From: Silvimonas soli
GTDB lineage: Bacteria; Pseudomonadota; Gammaproteobacteria; Burkholderiales; Chitinibacteraceae
Direction of reading: 5' to 3'
NCBI RefSeq assembly: GCF_030035605.1
Contig: NZ_CP106736.1
Span: forward strand, 1,178,001-1,242,000
DNA length: 64,000 nt
Numbering within the stretch: position 1 is the stretch's first letter; each line of letters opens with the position of its first letter. The notes beneath the pieces are model-generated. The model saw only the letters and a program-made list of their open reading frames with translations. It was not told the DNA's origin and searched no databases. A program made the translations under genes and the position numbers. Below are positions 35,410 to 43,103 of this stretch, piece after piece.

Positions 35410-36537
35410 ATGCGTCTGGCTGATTTTATTCTTGAGAATCGAGAGCCAATCCTGCAAGCCTGGGAAGATTTTGCGGGAACAATCAAGATACCGGGCGCAG
35501 CGCTGGACAGCGACGCTCTGCGGGATCATGCCGGGCAGATGCTGCAGGCGATCGTAACTGACCTCGGAAGGGTGCAGACCGCGCGGGAACAAGCAGCTAA
35601 ATCCCAAGGACACGGGGCGCCGGTCGAATATGAGACTGCGGCAGAAACGCATGCGGTTGCGCGGCTCATGGCGGGTTTCACTATCGACCAGATGGTCTCG
35701 GAGTATCGTGCTCTGAGGACCAGCGTGCTCGTTCAATGGATGAAGGCCATGGCGGCTGGCACCCAGATCAATGTAAACGATATGACGCGATTCCATGAGG
35801 CCATTGATCAGGCTCTCGCCGAATCCGTCGCCAGTTACTCGCGAGCGGTCACCGCATCGCGCAATGTTTTTCTGGGGATCCTGGGCCACGATTTGCGAAC
35901 CCCACTTGGCGCCATTGTGCTTGGCGCCGACAGGCTGAGGCGCTCAGAAGGGGCCGGTGAGCGCGCTACCAAAATTGCCACCCAGATATTCACCAGCGGG
36001 AAACGGGCGAGCCAGATTGTGGGAGACCTGCTGGATTTGACTCGCTGCCAGATGGGCCCAGGTATTCCCGTCAAAACGGCAGACGTGGAACTGACCCCGC
36101 TATGTGAGCGTATCGTTGAAGAGATTCGCGCATCTCGTCCTGATGCCAACGTGTTGTTCGACGGGAAGGAGTCCGTCAGGGGAAAGTTCGATGGCCCTCG
36201 AATGGAGCAGGTATTTTCCAACATCGTCAGCAACGCGGTGCAGCACGGTGATGTCCGACTTCCAATAACGGTGAAATTGGCAGTAACAGAGCGCTTCGCT
36301 GTCTTTACCGTCCACAATGGCGGTGAGCCCATACCTGAGGACGTCTTGCCATTTATCTTTAATCCGATGGGACGTTTTTCCCAGCGATCAGTGATCGATC
36401 ATGAGCCTTCAGAGGGATTAGGCTTGGGTCTCTTTATTGCTTCGGAAATCGTGACCTCCCATAAAGGGTCAATTGAAGTCAGTTCTGACTTGGAACTGGG
36501 CACCGTTTTTGTCGTAAAGCTTCCGCTCACTGAGTGA
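35410..36537 (+). CDS. Soluble sensor histidine kinase with RsbRD-type N-terminal domain
   Basis: The start is at ATG 35410 after a GAGG ribosome site; an upstream in-frame start adds 27 unconserved residues. The 375-residue protein has an RsbRD-like N-terminal helical domain (about 1-140, ILENREPILQAWEDFA), a HisKA domain with the phosphoacceptor H160 in LGHDLRTPLGAI, and a HATPase_c domain with N275 (NIVSNAVQHG) and the G box EGLGLGLFIASEI. There is no membrane segment, so it is a cytoplasmic sensor. No response-regulator gene adjoins it, so it is an orphan kinase. Confidence 0.9.
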   Translation: MRLADFILENREPILQAWEDFAGTIKIPGAALDSDALRDHAGQMLQAIVTDLGRVQTAREQAAKSQGHGAPVEYETAAETHAVARLMAGFTIDQMVSEYRALRTSVLVQWMKAMAAGTQINVNDMTRFHEAIDQALAESVASYSRAVTASRNVFLGILGHDLRTPLGAIVLGADRLRRSEGAGERATKIATQIFTSGKRASQIVGDLLDLTRCQMGPGIPVKTADVELTPLCERIVEEIRASRPDANVLFDGKESVRGKFDGPRMEQVFSNIVSNAVQHGDVRLPITVKLAVTERFAVFTVHNGGEPIPEDVLPFIFNPMGRFSQRSVIDHEPSEGLGLGLFIASEIVTSHKGSIEVSSDLELGTVFVVKLPLTE

Positions 36538-36740
36538 GGCGTTTCTCCGCTCCAGAGATCCGGAGTTCGACCCAGCCCAATGCGGCTGCGTCAATGCTAT
36601 AGGGTCTTTAATATAGGATCTTTAAGAAAAACATCGGTATCACCGCCTGCCAAGTTCCGCAATCAACTCACAGCCCGAAATAAGTGATTGCCTGGTGCAC
36701 GGCGATTCTCCTCCGGGACCAAAGGCAAAACGCGGGCGCT

Positions 36741-36771
36741 GAATGAAAAGAATACCGCCCTTACAGGCGGC
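36741..36771 (-). terminator. Rho-independent terminator of the low-complexity gene
   Basis: On the minus strand, CCGCC-TGTAAG-GGCGG is followed by TATTCTTTTC, about 35 bases past the stop of the gene at 36803-37189. It is a short but well-formed intrinsic terminator. Confidence 0.65.
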
Positions 36772-36802
36772 ACTGTTTTCGAAGGTTAGTCATTGAGGGA
36801 GT

Positions 36803-37189
36803 TCAACCGCCAGTCTTTCCAGACTGCTCATGGCTACCGCTGGATTTGGAATCTGCCTTGGTGTTCGACGACGACGCGTCGTCATTCTTATGGCTTTGGC
36901 TACCAGCCTTCACATGTTGTTCATGTGTACCACCCTGATTATTGCCGGATTTTGAATCATCCGAACTGTCCGACGAACCTGCCCCATTGTTACCGGAAGA
37001 GGTATCGTCATTCTTGTGGCTTTGACTGCCAGCCTGCACATGCTGCTCGTGTGTTCCACCTTGGGCGCTACTGGATTTCGAACCGGAATTGCTACTGCCT
37101 GCCGATTTCTCATCATCTTTCTGGCTAGAACCTCCTGATTTACCGTGCGTATCTGTGGAATGTCTGGAAGAGCTGGATTGGTTATTCAT
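36803..37189 (-). CDS. Low-complexity Ser/Gly/His-rich protein with duplicated motif
   Basis: The start is at ATG 37189, preceded by an AGGA ribosome site; a longer frame extends upstream without support. The 128-residue protein is built of Ser, Gly, Lys, Asp and His. It contains two near-identical copies of the block GGTHEQHVxAGSQSHKNDD, which also appears at the end in reduced form (SHEQSGKTGG). No hydrophobic core, signal or membrane segment is visible, so it is probably disordered. It loosely recalls Gly/Lys-rich stress-induced proteins, without true homology. It lies between the kinase and the MgtC-like gene. Confidence 0.6.
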   Translation of the reverse strand: MNNQSSSSRHSTDTHGKSGGSSQKDDEKSAGSSNSGSKSSSAQGGTHEQHVQAGSQSHKNDDTSSGNNGAGSSDSSDDSKSGNNQGGTHEQHVKAGSQSHKNDDASSSNTKADSKSSGSHEQSGKTGG

Positions 37190-37842
37190 AGCGATGTTCC
37201 TGGTGATGAGCTTTTCGATTTTTCGAAAAGCCGTTGCAACTTCGCAACGTGATTTCACTCTAGGGGTTGGGACTTCGTGGTCTCAGAGGCGCGCAGCGGC
37301 ATCGGTGGTAAGACGAGCGCAAAAGGTGTGTGAGATGTACTCAACAGATCCATCGCAAGACGTGCATTCCACTGACAGCAACATTGGAACTCGTCGGTGC
37401 GGGAGAGGCTCGAAATATTTGAGCGTTTAACCGCTGTCAATTTGTAGCAGCCTATGTGAATGCTTTTTGCTTGGGATCCGTCGCATTCCACGAAGCACCG
37501 GATATCCGCTGTGGCCGAACAATACAAATTTCAGGATTAGAGTAATGGGCCGTTGCTATACAAATTCGGACTTCTGAAGCTGGCAACGTGACCAGCGAAG
37601 TACGCAAATCCAATCAGCGAAAGGATCGCGAGTGCTCAGAGCTGGTGATCATATCCAGCAGAATCAGCTGCAAGACTCGACGGCTACTGTTCTGCGGCTC
37701 CTTGGTAATAGGTGGTACCTCATCAAAAGTTGCACAGCGCCGTAGTTTGGCCTAAACCTCCGCACCACTCTCCTTATGGGAACGCCAGCTAGGCTGGTAT
37801 AGGATAAAAAAACAGTTAAAACCCGTCAAAGGAAGGGCTCCA
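37190..37842. other. Non-coding region before the MgtC-like gene
   Basis: No convincing gene occurs in these 650 bases. Short minus-strand frames between 37255 and 37527 contain Cys-rich text with no family match. The last 30 bases hold an AGGAAGG ribosome site for the GTG start at 37843. Confidence 0.4.
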
Positions 37843-38466
37843 GTGATTGCCAACTACGACATCCTTGTCCGCTTGCTGGCCGCCGCAGTGCTGGGTGGGA
37901 CGATCGGTTTTGAGCGCGAGCGGCTATCGTGGTCTGCAGGTTTACGCACCCACATGCTGGTTTGCGTAGGCGCCGCGCTGTTCATGATCGTTTCGGCCTT
38001 TGGATTCAGCGACGTCCTGCAAGATGCCCATACCGTACTTGACCCATCGCGCGTCGCGGCGCAAGTCGTGTCCGGTATCGGTTTTCTGGGCGCTGGCTCC
38101 ATTCTGATGCGCGGCGAGGTAGTCAAGGGGCTTACCACTGCCGCCAGTCTATGGTCTGTGGCCGCAGTGGGGCTAGCTTGCGGAGGCGGGCTTTATTTTG
38201 CCGCCATAAGTGCTGCAATCATCATCCTGGTGATTTTGGCCGGCATAAAGCCGCTGGAACGCATGTACCGGGAAAAAGCCCAACGGCGAGAACTGCGCAT
38301 CATCGCCAGCCACGCGCAGCTTTCCCCGGAGATGTTCAATGCCCTGCTGCCCAAAGGCACCGCTAAGGTAAAACAATTTGTACTCAAGCCGCTGGAACTG
38401 ATGGAGACCGATGAAATCATCGTGACCTTGTCACGTGTCAGCCCGACGTCACCCCAGTTTCAGTAG
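37843..38466 (+). CDS. MgtC/SapB family membrane protein, C-terminus cut by an IS
   Basis: The 207-residue protein starts at GTG 37843 (AGGAAGG site). The MgtC signature is clear: ILVRLLAAAVLGGTIGFERE, GLRTHMLVCVGAALFMIVS, VVSGIGFLGAGSIL and GLTTAASLWSVAAVGLACGG, giving about five membrane helices, followed by a cytoplasmic ACT-like tail. The last residues come from the inserted IS3 element, whose end begins at 38450, so the true tail is missing. MgtC-type proteins modulate magnesium and acid stress responses and F-type ATPase. The membrane core is intact, so some function may remain. Confidence 0.88.
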   Translation: MIANYDILVRLLAAAVLGGTIGFERERLSWSAGLRTHMLVCVGAALFMIVSAFGFSDVLQDAHTVLDPSRVAAQVVSGIGFLGAGSILMRGEVVKGLTTAASLWSVAAVGLACGGGLYFAAISAAIIILVILAGIKPLERMYREKAQRRELRIIASHAQLSPEMFNALLPKGTAKVKQFVLKPLELMETDEIIVTLSRVSPTSPQFQ

Positions 38467-39323
38467 CGCAGAGCTTCAGGGTCCGGGGTTAATTTAACCG
38501 ACTTTGCCGCCAGTTGCCTGGCGTATGCAGATGGCGTCAGGCCACCCAGCGATTTCTTGGGTCTTTCCTCGTTGTATTCCCGCCGCCAGGCTTCAATCAG
38601 CACACGCGCATGGGCCAGACTGGTAAACCAGTGTTCATTCAGGCATTCATCCCGGAACCGCCCGTTGAACGATTCGATGTAGGCGTTCTGGTTCGGTTTG
38701 CCCGGCTGAATCTGCCGTAGTTGCACACCACGCAGATGTGACCAGGTCAGCATGGCCCGACCACAGAATTCCTTGCCGTTGTCGGTCCGGATGATGCGAG
38801 GCAATCCACGCGTTTTGCCCAAACGGTCCAGCATCCGGGTCAGCGGGTAGCCGCTGATGGTGCGTTCGGCCACGATAGCCACGGATTCATGCGTTGCGTC
38901 ATCGACGATGGTCAGGCACTTGATGACCCGCCCTTCGGCGGTCCGGTCAAACACAAAATCCATCGACCAGACTTGATTGGCCATCTCAGGCCGGACCAGC
39001 GGCTGACGGTCCTGCACCGGCACCTTCTTGCGCTTGCGCCGTCGTACCTGCAAACCGGCGAGTCCGTACAGCCGCTCCACCCGTTTGTGATTCACTACCC
39101 AGCCCGACTGCCGCAGCTTCAGATAAATCAGGCCCGCGCCATAGCGGCGATGCCGCTGCGCCAGGGTGAGAATCTGTTCCCTTAGTGGCCCGTTGCGGTC
39201 TGGGCGAGGTTGATAGCGCAAGGCACTGGCACTCATGCGGACCACCTGCAAAGCCCGTCGTTCACTCACGCCGCCTCCGGTCATGAACCGCACCAGTTCC
39301 CGCCTTGCCGGTGCGGCTACCAT
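38460..39323 (-). CDS. IS3-family transposase OrfB
   Basis: The 287-residue rve-type integrase subunit has an HTH_21-like start (RRYGAGLIYLKLRQSGW) and the DDE catalytic set in NQVWSMDFVFD, IIRTDNGKEFCG and NAYIESFNGRFRDECL. It is normally made as a fusion with OrfA by -1 frameshifting at the A7 run (plus-strand T7 at 39323-39329). Both frames are intact, so the element may still be active. The stop lies just inside the IS end. Confidence 0.94.
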   Translation of the reverse strand: MVAAPARRELVRFMTGGGVSERRALQVVRMSASALRYQPRPDRNGPLREQILTLAQRHRRYGAGLIYLKLRQSGWVVNHKRVERLYGLAGLQVRRRKRKKVPVQDRQPLVRPEMANQVWSMDFVFDRTAEGRVIKCLTIVDDATHESVAIVAERTISGYPLTRMLDRLGKTRGLPRIIRTDNGKEFCGRAMLTWSHLRGVQLRQIQPGKPNQNAYIESFNGRFRDECLNEHWFTSLAHARVLIEAWRREYNEERPKKSLGGLTPSAYARQLAAKSVKLTPDPEALRY

Positions 39324-39580
39324 TTTTTTAGCAGGGCCTCTTTGGTGATTTCGTTCTCAAGCAGGGCGTTGGCCAGCATGCGCTTGAGCCGGGCATTCTC
39401 GGCTTCCAGCTCCTTGAGCCGTTTGGCATCGGACACGTTCATGCCGCCGAATTTACTGCGCCACAGGTAAAAGCTGGCTTCCGAAAACCCGTGCAGTCGG
39501 CACAGTTCCTTGAGCGGCATGCCCGATTCGGCCTCGCGCAGAAAGCCGATGATTTGTTCTTCCGAATAACGCTTCTTCAC
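39317..39580 (-). CDS. IS3-family transposase OrfA
   Basis: The 87-residue protein has the HTH_8/OrfA pattern: MKKRYSEEQIIGFLREAES, LKELCRLHGFSEASFYLW, and a leucine-zipper coiled coil (LKELEAENARLKRMLANALL). The last codons run through the slippery A7 tract (LLKKW) that allows shifting into orfB. The sequence resembles IS407-group OrfA proteins. Confidence 0.93.
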   Translation of the reverse strand: MKKRYSEEQIIGFLREAESGMPLKELCRLHGFSEASFYLWRSKFGGMNVSDAKRLKELEAENARLKRMLANALLENEITKEALLKKW

Positions 39581-39642
39581 GTCCAGTCTCCTTGGATAAA
39601 GGGATTGGACTCTAAATCGCGGCGCTACTCAAATCCGGGGGG

Positions 39643-39818
39643 ACGTCGAGACTGCCAGACCGGAATTGCGCATCGTAAAAAACGGGGTTGTAGTACAGAA
39701 CCACAATACCTTGCAGGGGAGCCGGGCCCGCGATATCTGACGGCACATTGGCGTGCATGAGGGCGCAGCCGGATAGCACGGAGACTGCAAGCACGAAGGC
39801 GGAAAATTTGAGATTCAT
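39643..39818 (-). pseudogene. Truncated lipoprotein gene, copy A
   Basis: From ATG 39818 the frame reads MNLKFSAFVLAVSVLSGC, a lipoprotein signal with Cys at 18, then ANVPSDIAGPAPLQGIVVLYYNP. It runs into the IS3 element after about 58 residues and stops inside it. A related text (NVPHDIAAPSPQQSIVLLNY) occurs 170 bases away as copy B, so two members of one small lipoprotein family stood here. The function is unknown. Confidence 0.6.
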
Positions 39819-39833
39819 TTGAACTTTGTAGTG

Positions 39834-39849
39834 TGCGCATTTATGCGCA
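39834..39849. repeat. Dispersed TGCGCAT palindrome (copy 1)
   Basis: TGCGCATTTATGCGCA is a perfect 16-base dyad just upstream of lipoprotein copy A. Variants occur at 39964, 41746, 41793, 46778 and 48089, mostly followed by CCCTA. Confidence 0.7.
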
Positions 39850-39863
39850 CGGACATGGGTACG

Positions 39864-39992
39864 GACTTACTCTCTGAAAATGCTCAATCTTCCCCAAAAC
39901 AGAACATGTGGGGGGTGTTATTCCAAAGCTAGCCATTGCTCATTTGTTTTCGCGGGTAAACGGTGCGCATGAATGCGCACCCTACAGGGCTT
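39864..39992. repeat. Direct repeat of about 128 bases, left copy
   Basis: The stretch from GACTTACTCTCTGAAAATGC to the end of a GTGCGCATGAATGCGCACCC palindrome (39961-39985) recurs at 41650-41776 with only a few differences. The shared core includes AACAGAACATGTGGG and AAGCTAGCCATTGCTCATTT. It lies between broken genes and may mark duplication or recombination ends. Confidence 0.85.
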
Positions 39993-40118
39993 GTAATTGA
40001 GCAACACAATGCTTTGCTGCGGGCTTGGCGCGGCGATATCGTGCGGCACGTTAGTGTAATGGGCGCAACCAGTGAGCAAGAAGGCAATAAGCAGGGTGGC
40101 ATGATCGGTGAGTGTCAC
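39990..40118 (-). pseudogene. Truncated lipoprotein gene, copy B
   Basis: From GTG 40118 the minus strand reads TLTDHATLLIAFLLTGC, a lipobox-like start, then AHYTNVPHDIAAPSPQQSIV and LLNYKP, parallel to copy A. It then passes into the TGCGCAT palindrome and the 128-base repeat, so the end is lost. Both copies are cut at different mobile or repeat sequences. Confidence 0.5.
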
Positions 40119-40329
40119 GTGGTCGGTTTCTGGAGGGAGGATTAAGTTGCAATTCAAGGCCCAATCGGCCTCGACAACCACCGGCAGGTCATCGCCGCCA
40201 TTGAATGAGACGCCTCCGCGCACGTGGCTACCTTAGCAGACCGAGACTGGGTAATGATTACTTTCACGATGAACGATCTAGTGTTGCTCTTTGACAATTG
40301 TGTGGCTGAATGAACACCTTTCTGCCCGC

Positions 40330-40731
40330 CTACCGTCTCGTGGATGAAGCTAGGCCCTTTATTTCTTCAGACACTTTCATTGACGACCTCCCCCAAATCA
40401 GGAATCTTACTTTTACTTCGTGGGTTTCAATCCACATCCAGTCACCACGAACAGATGCTGATTTTATATCCTTGTTTTTAAATGAAAAGGGATTTAACCC
40501 AGAAAAAAATAGACTATTTTCATGGAGAGAAACTCTAGTTGGGCCACCATATCGCAACCCAAATTTTCCTTCAATGATGCAGTAGGTATAGCACTCTCCA
40601 ATCAGAGCTGACTTACGTTCATCCTTTCTTTTCAGAGAAGGAATGAAGTAAAAGAAAATAAAAATAAATACAAAGATTATAAAAATAAAAGCAAGTCCCA
40701 TTGCTCCTGATATATGCGTTTTGTAAACCAT
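40330..40731 (-). CDS. Putative membrane immunity protein (orphan CDI module 1)
   Basis: The 133-residue protein begins three bases after the stop of the toxin fragment upstream, with an AGAGGTG ribosome site. One strong membrane helix (about 10-32, MGLAFIFIIFVFIFIFFYFI) is followed by a soluble part (ECYTYCIIEGKFGLRYGG, WMWIETHEVKVRFLIWGRSS). Base composition is AT-richer than the flanks. No family was identified. The role as cognate immunity to the toxin fragment at 40735-41207 is inferred from the standard toxin-immunity gene order. Confidence 0.55.
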   Translation of the reverse strand: MVYKTHISGAMGLAFIFIIFVFIFIFFYFIPSLKRKDERKSALIGECYTYCIIEGKFGLRYGGPTRVSLHENSLFFSGLNPFSFKNKDIKSASVRGDWMWIETHEVKVRFLIWGRSSMKVSEEIKGLASSTRR

Positions 40732-40734
40732 GCA

Positions 40735-41207
40735 TCACCTCTTCTGCGGTGTTGGACTGACATAGGTCGGATCTACAGTGGCGGTCACAGGTGCGGCAAC
40801 AGCCGCCCCCACGCCGGCCCCAAAGCCATTGAGGTACCTACTCGGGTCGTACCAGTCTTTTTCATACGACGCTGTAGCGTTCGACGGGACGAATTGGACT
40901 CCTAGATATTTACCAAGGCCAATGTTAATAGTTGCAGGGGAGGAATACCTAGGGTCTCCACTGATCGAAAAACTGCCGCCAAAGTCAGCGATTGTGCCAA
41001 GCGCAACGTCCGGTTTTGTCACAAGAGTTCCAGCGATAGGGTCCCATGTGACGTTAGGGCCGGTTGCGATTCCAGGCGAAATAGGCAAATGAAACCCACC
41101 TTGAATTGTCAGACTGGCCCCTGAGTTTGGGCCATTATTCAACATTGCGCAGCTTGGGGTAATGCAGCCGTTTGCCGCAGCTTGTATCTCTGGGTAAATC
41201 GGAACAG
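40735..41207 (-). pseudogene. Truncated CdiA/polymorphic-toxin C-terminus (orphan module 1)
   Basis: An open frame without a start enters from an IS end remnant at about 41207 and reads PVSAVPIYPEIQAAANGC, then SCAMLNNGPNSGASLTIQGG, and ends VDPTYVSPTPQKR. It has no signal or secretion region of its own and can only be the tail of a larger exoprotein or effector. A membrane-type immunity candidate follows three bases later. The toxic activity is not recognisable; the Gly/Ser/Thr-rich, beta-like text could form a pore or bind the envelope, but that is speculation. Confidence 0.5.
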
Positions 41208-41209
41208 CA

Positions 41210-41247
41210 CTAACTGGCCTGACCCGGCCTCAATGGACACCGGGTTA
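41210..41247 (-). mobile_element. IS3-family terminal remnant (about 38 bases)
   Basis: GGCCTGACCCGGCC and AATGGACACCGGG match, with few changes, the end of another IS3-type remnant at 42411-42440 (GGCCTAGCCCGGCT, AATGGACACCGGG). Only the terminus is left here. It abuts the 5' break of the orphan toxin fragment. Confidence 0.6.
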
Positions 41248-41649
41248 AGCACGCTGGCTAATTGCCGTGCAACAAGTCGGCTTTTGAGCGACAAACCGAC
41301 ATCGTCGACCGCCGTCGCGACTGACCGCTTCGGCCGAACACCGGTCTTCCAGCATTTATCTACCGATTGCCCGCCCGAGGTGGGTTGTTGCAGGGCATGA
41401 GTTTGTTGTTTGCATTCACGATAGGGCTTACCGCCGCGACCACTATCGCCTGCATGGCCGCCATACCTAACCCTCAACTCAGTGCCTCCCCATCAGATAC
41501 TGGGACAGACGCTTGCAACATCCAGAAGGTCCAAGGCGATCTTTGTATCGGGTTGAGTGTGCAAGTCCAAGCAACGACTGCGCAGACTGAATACAAACAA
41601 CTGTGCAAGATAGGTGTCACTGGATGTGCAGGTTTGATGCAATTTCGCA
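41248..41649. other. Region between IS remnant and repeat, no secure gene
   Basis: A plus-strand frame from ATG 41397 to 41663 starts with a signal-like MSLLFAFTIGLTAATTIACM and contains several Cys (KVQGDLCIGLSVQVQ, LCKIGVTGCAGL), but it runs into the 128-base repeat and has no ribosome site. It may be a decayed small exported protein. Minus-strand frames are not convincing either. Confidence 0.3.
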
Positions 41650-41776
41650 GACTTACTCTCTGAAATGCTCAATCTTCCCCAAAACAGAACATGTGGGAGG
41701 TGTAATTCCAAAGCTAGCCATTGCTCATTTGTTTTCGCGGGTAAGCGGTGCGGATGAATGCGCACCCTACAAGGCT
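41650..41776. repeat. Direct repeat of about 128 bases, right copy
   Basis: This near-identical counterpart of 39864-39992 ends in the palindrome variant GGTGCGGATGAATGCGCACC (41746-41770). Another palindrome (GGTGCGCATGAACGCACCC) follows at 41793-41813, so two dyads stand almost in tandem next to the immunity gene end. Confidence 0.85.
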
Positions 41777-41840
41777 AATTTTCGAGAGTACGTGGTGCGC
41801 ATGAACGCACCCTACAGGACTTAATTCATATCAAAGAAAA

Positions 41841-42194
41841 TCACGATAATCTAAGCTTATAGGTACCTCCAGCAATGCTTTCCGCCAAGCTCTGTAAATT
41901 GTTGTTTTCATAAGCTCTATCTATATCATCTAGACAAATTCCGCGCAGCGGGATTTGGGCGTCCATTTCATGAAGTTTTTTCAAAAGAACGCCAAAAAAC
42001 ATTGGATAAAAATCCAAGAACCGTTTTTGTAAAACGTTTTCCAACTGAGTACTAAGAACAATCCATAAGTCAGAGTCGCCTAATTTCTCCTCAAAAATAT
42101 TTATGCGCACTCCCTCCAAGTTAATAGTGATCACCCTGCAACTCTCGGTAAAAAGAAATTCGCAAATATCAAAGTAAATCGAAGCCGATTTCAT
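41841..42194 (-). CDS. Probable immunity protein of orphan CDI module 2
   Basis: The 117-residue protein starts at the ATG at 42194, which overlaps the stop of the upstream toxin fragment (ATGA), the usual tight toxin-immunity coupling. The sequence is acidic and soluble (FDICEFLFTESCRVITINLE, KLGDSDLWIVLSTQLENVL, ICLDDIDRAYENNN), with no signal or membrane helix. It matches no family that could be named with confidence. The role is inferred from position. Confidence 0.6.
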   Translation of the reverse strand: MKSASIYFDICEFLFTESCRVITINLEGVRINIFEEKLGDSDLWIVLSTQLENVLQKRFLDFYPMFFGVLLKKLHEMDAQIPLRGICLDDIDRAYENNNLQSLAESIAGGTYKLRLS

Positions 42195-42410
42195 GGTTTT
42201 TTCAGCGTGACTAAAGAGCCAGACTTCCAAGTATAGGTAAAGTTAGAGGGCGTCATAGTGTACTGCAAGCCTGCCGGATCTTTGATTACCACATTTCCCA
42301 AGGCGTCCAAGCCTTCAACAATCACCCAGTGTTCGCTAGACGTTATGGAAGAGCCCGGTGAATTCAGCAAAACCATAACTGGCTGCGCCCCATTTGCAGT
42401 TAAGTTGTTT
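42191..42410 (-). pseudogene. Truncated papain/C39-like toxin C-terminus (orphan module 2)
   Basis: A start-less frame enters from an IS3 remnant at about 42411 and reads KPNNLTANGAQPVMVLL, then SSEHWVIVEGLDALGNVVIK and DPAGLQYTMTPSNF, ending LKKP. The HWVIVEG and IKDPAG motifs look like the His and Asp parts of a papain-like or C39-like cysteine peptidase fold found in polymorphic toxins. The part that should carry the catalytic Cys has been removed with the IS boundary. It would therefore be inactive unless restored by recombination. Confidence 0.6.
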
Positions 42411-42517
42411 GGCCTAGCCCGGCTTTAATGGACACCGGGATAAGCACTGACTGCTGAATGACGCCGCTCGAATTCCGCTGGGGTCAGATACCCCAAAGTC
42501 GAATGGCGGTGATGATG
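42411..42517 (-). mobile_element. IS3-family remnant with OrfB C-terminus
   Basis: The minus strand reads HHRHSTLGYLTPAEFERRH and then SAVSAYPGVH-stop, the typical end of an IS3-type OrfB, followed by the IS end GGCCTAGCCCGGCTTTAATG. The rest of the element is gone. This is a different IS3 group from the complete element at 38450-39642. Confidence 0.8.
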
Positions 42518-42562
42518 ATTTTAAATCTAAAACTGTTCAACGCTCAACACGCGCCAAAACAG

Positions 42563-42982
42563 TCAGTTTTGATCTTCAATGTGAGATTCTCCTGTTTTTT
42601 CGGCACGCTCATACAGTTGAAGTATTTGTTCCCATTTACCAGTAACCAGTGCCACTTCCCCATTAAAGACCACAGCTTGCGATGCATACAGCACGAAATC
42701 GGCGGGCAGTCCGATTCTATATTTTTCGACGAAATACACTAAGTCATTACGCCAAATCCAAGTTCCATCACTAACCAAACTTGGGCCGCCCGAAATATGA
42801 GTGACTCGGTCCAATGGGTCAATTGTCGCTTCCATTATGTCAAAGACAGGCACTCCGCTTCTCAAATACCTTACAACCGGCACCATTTCATCCTGAGGAA
42901 GCTGCCCTAACATTGAGTATATTGACTTTGTCGATGCATCAATTTGGCCACCAAGCTCCCGAAATAGTCCTATTACTCTCAT
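42563..42982 (-). CDS. Orphan CdiI-like immunity protein
   Basis: The 139-residue protein (MRVIGLFRELGGQI, STKSIYSMLGQLPQDE, VVRYLRSGVPVFDIMEATID, DGTWIWRNDLVYFVEKYRI) resembles, from memory of the group, small immunity-type proteins found beside polymorphic toxins. These share the SIYSLxG, YLxSG and DG-W-W-xxLxYY-EKY order. No toxin fragment remains directly upstream, where a decayed immunity gene lies instead. It is soluble and acidic, with no signal peptide. It probably gives resistance to a toxin from related strains. Confidence 0.62.
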   Translation of the reverse strand: MRVIGLFRELGGQIDASTKSIYSMLGQLPQDEMVPVVRYLRSGVPVFDIMEATIDPLDRVTHISGGPSLVSDGTWIWRNDLVYFVEKYRIGLPADFVLYASQAVVFNGEVALVTGKWEQILQLYERAEKTGESHIEDQN

Positions 42983-43103
42983 TGAACACCTCCAGTTGGG
43001 AAAAATTTAGCCGTTACCCTCCCTAGAGCGAAGTAGGAATATGCCTTATGCAATAAGCACGCACCCTCCGTGGCGAATGACCATCAAATTGCGTTTGGCA
43101 CTC
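42983..43103. other. Spacer between immunity genes
   Basis: About 120 bases with no coding potential seen. Confidence 0.4.

Larger units (their letters stand above)
38450..39642 (-). mobile_element. IS3-family insertion sequence, IS407-like group
   Basis: About 1193 bases. The ends are imperfect inverted repeats: CACCCCAGTTTCAGTAGCGC on the left, against CCCCCCGGATTTGAGTAGCGC read in from the right. ACGT occurs immediately outside both ends (38446-38449 and 39643-39646) as a 4-base target duplication, the size typical of the IS407 group. It carries orfA and orfB on the minus strand with a run of seven A at the overlap. It interrupts the MgtC-like gene on one side and a lipoprotein gene on the other. 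Confidence 0.9.

Noticed and set aside
37255..37527. Cys-rich minus-strand frame of 90 codons
   Set aside because: No ribosome site and no family resemblance; composition is like non-coding DNA.
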